From: Halanaerobium sp964649895
GTDB taxonomy: Bacteria; Bacillota; Halanaerobiia; Halanaerobiales; Halanaerobiaceae
Assembly: GCA_964649895.1 (NCBI GenBank)
Contig: CAZYRX010000054.1
Location: 1-13,130, forward strand
Length of the DNA stretch: 13,130 bases
Reading direction: 5' to 3'
The notes below the pieces were generated by a model, which worked only from the letters and a program-made list of their open reading frames with translations, was not told where the DNA came from and did not search any database. Made by a program: the position numbers and the translations under genes. Position 1 is the stretch's first letter. Each line of letters opens with the position of its first letter. Of this stretch, positions 5,909-12,474 are shown piece by piece.

Positions 5909-7468
5909 ATGGAGAATTATAGTTCAAAAAATATAATTTTAATTAATCTCCCACCAGGTGGCACCAAATGGAATATTCCGAGAAATACAGTGTGGCCAAG
6001 TACTGCTATTTTATTAATAGCAACCCTTTTAAAGAGAGAGGGGTATGCAGTTAAAATAGTCGATATAAATTTATGTGAAGATTATATAGATATCATCAAG
6101 AAATATCTTACGGATGATACTCTATATGTTGGATTAAGTGTTATGGTGAGCCAGCTATATTGGGGCTTAATGGTAACAAAAGAAGTTAAAAATATTAATA
6201 AAAAAGTCAACGTTGTTTGGGGTGGCCCGCATGCAACTTTATACCCTGAACAAACAGTTTCTAATGAAAATGTAGATATTGTGGTTATTAATGAAGGGGC
6301 TAAAGCTGCCATAAATTTAGCAAAAGGGATATCAAATAATATAGGCTTATCTAATATAAAAGGAATCGCTTTCAAGGATAATAATAATGTATGTGTTACT
6401 GAGAGGGAAAATTATGATGTAATAGAAGATATTCCTTTTTTTGATTATTCGTTGGTAGATGTAAGCAGTTATTTAACATCAAGTGTGCCATCTGTATATG
6501 AAAGAGAGTTTCCGGGTTATAATGGAAAAATAAAAATAATGCCAATTTTAACTGGATTAGGTTGCCCTTATAAATGTCAGTTTTGTATAAATGTAATATT
6601 AAAGCGGCGTTATAGGTTTAAAACTGCGTTAGCTATTGTTGAAGAGATTGAAAGATTACAAATTAAATATGATGTAAATACATTTCTATTTTTTGATGAA
6701 GACTTTTTTATTAGTAAGAAGAGAATGAAAGAATTCCTTGATTTAGTAGAAAAAAGAAATTTGAAATTTAACTGGAGAATGTGGTGCCGAGTTGATCATT
6801 TTAATGAAAAGCATGTTACACGCGAAATAATTAATAGATTAGGGGAAATTGGATATGGTTCTCTTGTGATGGGGGCTGAAAGTGGTAACCAGCTAATACT
6901 AGATAATCTCAAAAAGGGAATAACTTTAAAACAAATAGAATATTCCGCCCATATATTAGCAAAAAATATTAAAATATATCCAAGATATTCTTTTATGGTT
7001 GGTCTTGAAAACGAAACTTATAAACAAGCATGTAATACTTATAAATTCTGTTTGAGAATGAAAAAGATAAACCCACATGCAGATATTGCGCATCCGGTAC
7101 TTTTCAGATTATATCCGGGATCACCAATTTATGACAGCCTATGTAAAAATTATGATATTAAAATGCCACAATCATTGGAAGAATGGTCTAATTTTATAAA
7201 AAAAGAGGATGGTAAAGTTAATACATTAAGCTTTTCTGACATGAAGTGGATGCCTAAAAAAGTAGTAAAAAATTATAGAAACATGGATTTTTATTTAAAA
7301 TTGGCTGAAATAACATATATAAAGGGAATAAGGAAGAACATTAATTATCCAATAATATATTTTTTTAGTGCTATTGCTAAATTAAGAGTTAAATTAAAAT
7401 TTTATAATTTTGGTCTAGAAAAATATTTGATTAATACTATTCGTAATTTAAAGAAAGTTAAAAGTTAA
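5909..7468 (+). CDS. B12-binding-domain radical SAM protein of the glycan cluster
   Basis: Residues ~8-150 form a cobalamin-binding-like Rossmann domain (STAILLIATLLKREGYAVKI, then VWGGPHATLYPEQT). The radical SAM core follows, with the [4Fe-4S] ligands C219xxxC223xxC226 in GLGCPYKCQFC. Other core motifs are FFDED (261-265), GAESGN (322-327), a GLENET (365-370) in place of the usual GLPGET, and RLYPGSPIY (400-408). At 519 residues it fits the B12-binding radical SAM class that includes BchE-type and methyltransferase enzymes. The DxHxxG motif that supplies the lower cobalamin ligand is not visible (the region reads VDINLCEDYID), and the usual GEGE is changed to NEGAK, so cobalamin may bind base-off or not at all. 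In a polysaccharide locus, methylation or radical rearrangement of a sugar, lipid carrier or linked group is plausible, but the substrate is unknown. The next gene starts one base after its stop, suggesting a coupled pair. Confidence 0.85.
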   Translation: MENYSSKNIILINLPPGGTKWNIPRNTVWPSTAILLIATLLKREGYAVKIVDINLCEDYIDIIKKYLTDDTLYVGLSVMVSQLYWGLMVTKEVKNINKKVNVVWGGPHATLYPEQTVSNENVDIVVINEGAKAAINLAKGISNNIGLSNIKGIAFKDNNNVCVTERENYDVIEDIPFFDYSLVDVSSYLTSSVPSVYEREFPGYNGKIKIMPILTGLGCPYKCQFCINVILKRRYRFKTALAIVEEIERLQIKYDVNTFLFFDEDFFISKKRMKEFLDLVEKRNLKFNWRMWCRVDHFNEKHVTREIINRLGEIGYGSLVMGAESGNQLILDNLKKGITLKQIEYSAHILAKNIKIYPRYSFMVGLENETYKQACNTYKFCLRMKKINPHADIAHPVLFRLYPGSPIYDSLCKNYDIKMPQSLEEWSNFIKKEDGKVNTLSFSDMKWMPKKVVKNYRNMDFYLKLAEITYIKGIRKNINYPIIYFFSAIAKLRVKLKFYNFGLEKYLINTIRNLKKVKS

Positions 7469-7469
7469 T

Positions 7470-8540
7470 ATGGGATCTGTAAAAAAATACCTTTGCAAAG
7501 TTAATTTACCTGATAGAGAAATGCATAATAGTAGGTTATTTATTGACCTAGCAGAAAATATTCATATACATTACCGTGAATATCGTTTAGTGTTCTCTTT
7601 AAATGAATTTTTTGAATTTTCTGATATTTTGCAAAAATCAACAATAGATGTCAGAAATTTCTTAATTCAAAATCCTGATTATGAAGAACAGAAGTATCCA
7701 ACTACTTTAATGATCGCAGGTGGTAGAAAACAACAATTAAAATTTTTAACAAACTCAAAAAAACCAAACTGCAGCTGTTATTTTAATAATATTTTTGATA
7801 TTGAATTACAAGATGAATTTGTAACAGATGAAATTCATATTCATTATAGAGATTTTAGAATTGCAATGAATCGTAAAAATTTTAAAATTGTGGCAGAAGG
7901 TTTTAATGAAGCTAATAAAAATTTAAAAATATTTGAAAATAATAATACATACATTAGAGAAACTCATTCAGATAGAGCCATCAAATCTTTTAACACTCAA
8001 AATAGGTTTACTGATAAATTCAATTTTCTCCAAGGTTCACAAAAGGTATCAGTAAATAAAATAAAGTCTTTTTGGTATAAGGATTTTTACAATGAGTTTA
8101 AACCAAAAAAAAATATTATAAATATAATAAAAAAAGAACTTTCAGAAAATAATTTTTTTCCTATTTTAATTAGTACAGAAAAAGATGGAAGTAATTTAAT
8201 AATAGATGGACACCACAGATATTATACTGTGTTAAGATGTGGACTAGACGAAGTTGATGCGATTATATGTGACTTAACATTTGCCGAAACTGAAGAATTA
8301 AGAAAAGCAGAAGGTTTATTAAAAGTTTTTGATCTTAAGACAAATTATAAATATAATATGTCGAGTTTTTTTAAAGAATATATGTCATTTAAAAGTAATA
8401 GATATTATAAAGGAACATTTTATAAACTTTTGAAAAAGAATACCGCATTTTACCGTATATTAAGAAATATAAAAAGACTTATATTGGGGAAACAACATCT
8501 TTTTAAAAATTTTAACGAAGCTTTTAGTAAAAAAAAATAA
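7470..8540 (+). CDS. Protein with duplicated IHIHYR motif and C-terminal ParB/sulfiredoxin-like (DGHHR) domain
   Basis: The 356-residue protein has three visible parts. Residues ~22-52 hold ENIHIHYREYRLVFSLNEFF and residues ~118-146 hold DEIHIHYRDFRIAMNRKNF, two copies of one module in which IHIHYR at 31-36 and 122-127 is identical. Residues ~228-270 hold PILISTEKDG, LIIDGHHRYYTVLRCG (DGHHR 246-250) and DAIICDL, the pattern of a ParB/sulfiredoxin-fold nucleotide-binding domain; related folds include the free-serine kinase SerK and the DUF1015 'ADGHHRY' proteins. The C-terminal ~60 residues are basic (KLLKKN, ILRNIKRLILGK). There is no signal peptide or membrane segment, so it is cytoplasmic. 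It starts one base after the radical SAM stop and is followed one base later by the next gene, with no strong Shine-Dalgarno sequence, so translational coupling is likely. A kinase or nucleotidyl-type role on a sugar or carrier is possible but unproven. I cannot assign a named family. Confidence 0.75.
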   Translation: MGSVKKYLCKVNLPDREMHNSRLFIDLAENIHIHYREYRLVFSLNEFFEFSDILQKSTIDVRNFLIQNPDYEEQKYPTTLMIAGGRKQQLKFLTNSKKPNCSCYFNNIFDIELQDEFVTDEIHIHYRDFRIAMNRKNFKIVAEGFNEANKNLKIFENNNTYIRETHSDRAIKSFNTQNRFTDKFNFLQGSQKVSVNKIKSFWYKDFYNEFKPKKNIINIIKKELSENNFFPILISTEKDGSNLIIDGHHRYYTVLRCGLDEVDAIICDLTFAETEELRKAEGLLKVFDLKTNYKYNMSSFFKEYMSFKSNRYYKGTFYKLLKKNTAFYRILRNIKRLILGKQHLFKNFNEAFSKKK

Positions 8541-8541
8541 T

Positions 8542-10176
8542 ATGAAAATTTATTATTTAACAAAAAAAACTCGTATTTTTAAAAATGGAGAAAAAGTTGA
8601 TTATAATATAAATACTGATATTGATATTGAAAATGCCAGGAAAAATTTTAATGCAGCAATTGATTCTTTATCTGTAAAATATAATAGTCTATATTACTGG
8701 CTTTTATGTATCACTGAACGTAATCCTGCAGTTAGTTCTTTTTTTCAAGATTATTGTTACATTTGTTTAATCAGTAAGCTTATATTAAATAATAATAATA
8801 TAGAAGTGTTTACTGATAACTATGCTATATATACTTATTTTAAAAATAAATCAGAAACTAATTTAAAAGATAAAATACTTTTCTATTTTAGGAAACAAAA
8901 AGAGAAATGTATTCAGATTATTAGTTCTGTAAAATTTTTATTTAAATGCTTTTATATTTTTATCTTATCAAGACTTGTACCCCCTAAGAAACAAAATTTT
9001 TCAAATGATTTTGCCGATATAACATTAATTCAAACTTGGGTTGCTGATGCAAATTTTTCAAATCATGATTTTATTGATAGCTATTATGGAGACTTAAACA
9101 ATTTTTTAGCTGAAAAAAAAAGAAAATGCCTTATTTGGCCAATCTTTTATAATGTTAAAAGCTATATCACTACTATTAAATTTATAAGAAAAAAAACAGA
9201 AAAATTCATACTTACAGAAGATTATTTAAGGATTGCTGACTTTTTTGTATTAATCAAACATTTTATTATAAAACTTAGAATAGCATCTAATATTTCATTT
9301 TATATTAATAAACAGAATTACACTGAAGTATTTAAATACCATTGCATAAAAGAAAGGCCTTTATATAGTTCCCTAATTTACTGCTTTATAAAAAATATCA
9401 GTAAAACTAAATTAAATATATCTAAAATAATTCTGAACCATGAAAATATGATTCCTGAAAAGGCTGTAATTATAGCAAAAAACGAATATTGTCCTGATCT
9501 TGAAATTATTGGTTATTACCATACAACTAAACCACGAAATATCTTATGTCTTGATTATGCTGGCAATAAAGAATTTTCTATTGCTCCTAAACCAGATAAA
9601 ATTATATTTAATTCTCAAAAGTATTTAAAATTTTTTAAAGATAAATATCAAGATTTAAATTGCATAAATGGTTTTGCATTTAAGCAAGGCTACCTTGAAA
9701 ACATTAAATTCCATATTGGAGAGGCAAATAAAATACTTGTCCTTTTACCCGGAAATATGGGTGAAGCATTGTTATTGTTAGATATGCTTAACCATTTGAA
9801 GAAAAAATTATTAAATTTTTCATTTTATTTTAGGTTTCATCCAATGAATAATTTCAAATTAAAATATTTCTGTCAATTAGATAAAATTGAGATTATAGAC
9901 GAACCAATCACAACTTCATATAATAGAGTTAATAAAGTTATTTGCCCTTATTCGGCTTGTTTACTTGAAGCAGCCCTAGCAGGGAAAAAAGTTGGTTTCA
10001 TATATAATCCACATAATATTCTGGTAAACCCTTTTGATGACACTGGCATTTATAATTATAAATTAATTTCTACCGAAAAAGATTTGTTTAACTTCCTTGT
10101 TTATAATAATAAAATAAACAGCAAGCCTAAAAATATTTTCAATACAAACATTTTGTATAAAAATGTTTTTCTATAA
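8542..10176 (+). CDS. Surface carbohydrate biosynthesis protein, GT-B/glycerophosphotransferase-like C-terminus
   Basis: The 544-residue protein is mostly soluble, with one hydrophobic patch (~127-146). The N-terminal half holds CLIWPIFYN (196-204) and FILTEDYLRIADFF (222-235). The C-terminal half holds IILNHENMIPEKAVI (296-310), EIIGYYHTT (321-329), PDKIIFNSQKYLKFF (351-365), KILVLLPGNMGEALLL (397-412), FYFRFHPMNN (428-437) and NRVNKVICPYSACLLEAALAG (core VICPYSACLLEAALAG, 466-481). The last segments resemble the donor-binding half of GT-B-type or CDP-glycerol glycerophosphotransferase-like enzymes. The overall order recalls the leptospiral-type 'surface carbohydrate biosynthesis protein' family; that recognition is from memory and moderate. 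It begins one base after the previous stop. A transferase acting on a lipid-linked repeat unit is the likely role; donor and acceptor are unknown. Confidence 0.65.
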   Translation: MKIYYLTKKTRIFKNGEKVDYNINTDIDIENARKNFNAAIDSLSVKYNSLYYWLLCITERNPAVSSFFQDYCYICLISKLILNNNNIEVFTDNYAIYTYFKNKSETNLKDKILFYFRKQKEKCIQIISSVKFLFKCFYIFILSRLVPPKKQNFSNDFADITLIQTWVADANFSNHDFIDSYYGDLNNFLAEKKRKCLIWPIFYNVKSYITTIKFIRKKTEKFILTEDYLRIADFFVLIKHFIIKLRIASNISFYINKQNYTEVFKYHCIKERPLYSSLIYCFIKNISKTKLNISKIILNHENMIPEKAVIIAKNEYCPDLEIIGYYHTTKPRNILCLDYAGNKEFSIAPKPDKIIFNSQKYLKFFKDKYQDLNCINGFAFKQGYLENIKFHIGEANKILVLLPGNMGEALLLLDMLNHLKKKLLNFSFYFRFHPMNNFKLKYFCQLDKIEIIDEPITTSYNRVNKVICPYSACLLEAALAGKKVGFIYNPHNILVNPFDDTGIYNYKLISTEKDLFNFLVYNNKINSKPKNIFNTNILYKNVFL

Positions 10177-10218
10177 AATAATATTAACGCTTGAAAAAAT
10201 TAATGAAACTATTTTTTT

Positions 10219-11247
10219 ATGAAACCAAAAATATCAGTTATAATGCCTGCATATAATGCGGAAAGATATATAAGTGCGACAATTAAAAGCATTTTGAATC
10301 AAACTTTTAAAAACTTTGAATTCATTATTATTGATGATGGCAGTACAGATAAAACTTTTAATATAATCACTTCATTTAAAGATCCAAGGATTAGGCTTTA
10401 TAAAAATAAACTAAATATAGGTTATGTAAAAACTTTGAACAAATTAATTAAATTGTCAAATGGTAAGTATATAGCCCGTCAAGACAATGATGATATTTCT
10501 CTACCTTTGAGACTCCAGAAACAATTTTATTTTTTAGAAACTCATAAGGATGTCGGTGTATGTGGAACAAATGCAAAAAGTTTTGGAGAAAAGAATACTT
10601 TAACAAATTTGCCTTTAAAAAATGAAGATATTTTGGTCAATTTACTTTTTTCTAATCCAATATTACACTCTTCCGTAATGTTTCGAAAATCAATTTTAAC
10701 AATATATAATATTAATTATTATGATGAATCTCTCTGTCCGTGTGAAGATTACTTTATGTGGTATAATATCTCTAAATACACAAAACTTGCAAATTTAGAT
10801 TACAGTTTAATAAAATATCGTTTACATAAAGATAATACTAGTAAATTAAGAAGTGATGATCAAAAGAAAAATAGATATTTCATTAAAAAAATTATTTTTA
10901 AAGAAACATTAAATTATCATATTACTAAAAATGAATTAGATACTTTAAATATTATATTTTATCATAATAGCTTGCAATTTAATGACTTAAAAAGTTTAGA
11001 TTCTTTTTTTAAAAAAATAATAGAAAGAAATAAAGAACTTCAGTTTTATAATGAAAATTTACTAAAAAAAACTTCAATATACTTTTTAGCTAAAACATGT
11101 ATAAAAGTAAATAATATTTCAAATATTCATAAAATTCGATTTATTTTAAATCGTAATTTTAAAGATATACTCCAGTTATCAAATACATTTAACTATAAAG
11201 TTTTTTATAACATTATAAATTATTTTATTAAAAAAAATTTTAAATAA
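10219..11247 (+). CDS. GT2-family (GT-A fold) glycosyltransferase
   Basis: The N-terminus ISVIMPAYNAERYISATIKS (5-24), IIIDDGSTDKT (36-46) and NIGYVKTLN are classic for family 2 glycosyltransferases. KYIARQDNDDIS (84-93) is the DXD-type metal and nucleotide-sugar site; the usual form is A-R-M-D-A-D-D, and here the aspartates at 89, 91 and 92 are kept. NPILHSSVMFRKS and CEDYFMWYN further along fit the acceptor region and the catalytic-base ED motif. At 342 residues it is a normal size, with a lysine-rich, aromatic C-terminal third and no membrane spans, so it is cytoplasmic or peripheral at the inner membrane. It follows the previous gene by 42 bp, the widest gap inside the cluster apart from that after wzx, and lacks a strong Shine-Dalgarno sequence. 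It would add one sugar to the lipid-linked repeat unit; the sugar is not predictable. Confidence 0.9.
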   Translation: MKPKISVIMPAYNAERYISATIKSILNQTFKNFEFIIIDDGSTDKTFNIITSFKDPRIRLYKNKLNIGYVKTLNKLIKLSNGKYIARQDNDDISLPLRLQKQFYFLETHKDVGVCGTNAKSFGEKNTLTNLPLKNEDILVNLLFSNPILHSSVMFRKSILTIYNINYYDESLCPCEDYFMWYNISKYTKLANLDYSLIKYRLHKDNTSKLRSDDQKKNRYFIKKIIFKETLNYHITKNELDTLNIIFYHNSLQFNDLKSLDSFFKKIIERNKELQFYNENLLKKTSIYFLAKTCIKVNNISNIHKIRFILNRNFKDILQLSNTFNYKVFYNIINYFIKKNFK

Positions 11248-11265
11248 AAGGAATTATAAAGAATT

Positions 11266-12168
11266 ATGAATAAGATTTTTATTGCAGGTTGCGGTGGGAT
11301 GCTTGGTGAGGCTTTTTATAAACAGTTTAAGGAAGATTATCAATTAAAGTGTACAGATATAGAAGTTAATGAGAAGTGGCTAGCCTACCTTGATTTTAGA
11401 AATTATAATGAATATGAAAAACAAGTTATTGCATTTTCACCTGATTTTATTTTTCATTTAGGGGCATACACAGATCTTGAATATTGTGAGCTACACCCTG
11501 ACGACACCTATTTAACCAATACAACTTCTGTAGAAAATGCAGTCTATATAGCAAATAAATTAAACATTCCCATTTTATATATTTCAACTGCCGGCATTTT
11601 TGATGGAAGGAAAAATTATTATGATGATTGGGATATGCCCAATCCACTAGGTATTTATGGAAGGTCAAAATATTTGGGGGAGAGGTTTGTTGTTGAAAAC
11701 GCTTACCGATATTTAGTTTGCAGAGCAGGATGGATGATGGGAGGCGGTCCCAAAAAGGACAAAAAATTCATTCAGAAAATAATGAAACAATTAAAGGATG
11801 GAAATAAAAACCTTTTTATTGTAAACGACAAAGATGGTACGCCTACTTACACTCAGGATTTTGCTAAAAATATTAAACATTTAATTGAGTCAGAATTTTG
11901 GGGCTTATATAATATGGTTTGTGGAGGACAAACTAGTAGATTTGAAGTTGCCATGGAACTTTTAAATATATTAAATATGCAAAATATAATTACTGTCACT
12001 CCTGTAACTTCTGATTATTTTAAAAATACATATTTTGCAAATCGTCCAATTTCTGAAAGACTAATTAACAAAAAACTTAACCTTAGGAAAATGGAAGTAA
12101 TGCGTGACTGGAAAGTTGCGCTTCATGAATATCTCTTAGATTATTACACAGGATACTTAAATAAATAA
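11266..12168 (+). CDS. RmlD-like sugar-nucleotide reductase (extended SDR family)
   Basis: The Rossmann dinucleotide motif is visible as AGCGGMLG (7-14; G8, G11, G14). It is followed by FIFHLGAYTDLEYCE (61-75), equivalent to the RmlD 'AAYTxVDxAE' region. The catalytic residues appear as STAGIFDG (107-114) and Y131xxxK135 in GIYGRSKYLGE, and NDKDGTPTYTQDFA (187-200) matches the 'xDxxGxPT' segment of RmlD. At 300 residues the size is right for dTDP-4-dehydrorhamnose reductase, which makes dTDP-L-rhamnose using NAD(P)H in the cytoplasm. RmlA, RmlB and RmlC are not in the window, so a related 4-keto or 6-deoxy sugar reductase is possible. An AAAGGAA lies about 13 nt before the ATG. It is less A/T rich than the genes before it and is the last gene of the cluster here. 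Confidence 0.85.
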   Translation: MNKIFIAGCGGMLGEAFYKQFKEDYQLKCTDIEVNEKWLAYLDFRNYNEYEKQVIAFSPDFIFHLGAYTDLEYCELHPDDTYLTNTTSVENAVYIANKLNIPILYISTAGIFDGRKNYYDDWDMPNPLGIYGRSKYLGERFVVENAYRYLVCRAGWMMGGGPKKDKKFIQKIMKQLKDGNKNLFIVNDKDGTPTYTQDFAKNIKHLIESEFWGLYNMVCGGQTSRFEVAMELLNILNMQNIITVTPVTSDYFKNTYFANRPISERLINKKLNLRKMEVMRDWKVALHEYLLDYYTGYLNK

Positions 12169-12460
12169 TGTCAAAATAAAAAATTTTCATTCTTATTAAA
12201 ATTGTTCAATATTTTTAATCCCTATTCTATTAACTTTTAATCGACTTGGGTAGGGATGTCCCTCTGATTGTTAAAACTGGTTCATCATAAAAATCTGTAA
12301 TTCATTATATCGGGTATAGCACGAGTTGTCTTTAAAATTTTCTCATAAAGTTGTTTTTTAAAGAAAATTTTAAAGACAAATATTGAAGTTGTTGCCTGTA
12401 TTTTATGGATAAAAACTGGTAACATAATACCAATTTTACACTACTAAAATTGAAGGAATT
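12169..12460. other. 292-bp gene-less stretch with strong inverted repeats, upstream of a second ISL3 transposase
   Basis: No gene is seen. An all-A/T imperfect hairpin (ATTAAAA at 12195-12201 against TTTTAAT at 12213-12219) lies shortly after the RmlD-like gene and might end the operon weakly. Further on are AGGGATGTCCCT (12252-12263), an 18-bp perfect inverted repeat (12326-12379) and the inverted repeat around the transposase start. The left end of the insertion sequence must lie in this stretch, but its exact border is not resolved. Confidence 0.5.
12326..12379. repeat. Perfect 18-bp inverted repeat with 18-nt loop
   Basis: TTGTCTTTAAAATTTTCT (12326-12343) is the exact reverse complement of AGAAAATTTTAAAGACAA (12362-12379). 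There is no T-run after either arm, so it is not a classic terminator in either direction. It lies 82 bp before the transposase ATG. A transposase-binding or transcript-folding element of the insertion sequence is plausible. Confidence 0.7.
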
Positions 12461-12474
12461 ATGAGTACCAGTTT
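12413..12474. repeat. Composite inverted repeat enclosing the RBS and start codon of the second ISL3 transposase
   Basis: Three stacked arms pair around one axis: AAACTGGT (12413-12420) with ACCAGTTT (12467-12474), CATAAT (12423-12428) with ATTATG (12458-12463), and CAATTTTA (12431-12438) with TAAAATTG (12445-12452), with apical loop CACTAC. The start codon is inside the middle stem and the Shine-Dalgarno AAGGA (12453-12457) is in an internal loop. Folded RNA would restrict translation initiation. Confidence 0.65.

Noticed and set aside
6082..6375. Minus-strand open frame of 97 codons inside the radical SAM gene
   Set aside because: It overlaps the well-supported cobalamin-binding-like domain on the other strand and has no recognisable features.
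11447..11668. Minus-strand open frame of 73 codons inside the RmlD-like gene
   Set aside because: It covers the catalytic STAG and YGRSK region of a clear SDR gene in antisense; a shadow frame.
12326..12379. Rho-independent terminator for the glycan operon
   Set aside because: The stem is strong but A/T rich, lies about 160 bp past the last gene and lacks a T-run on either strand.
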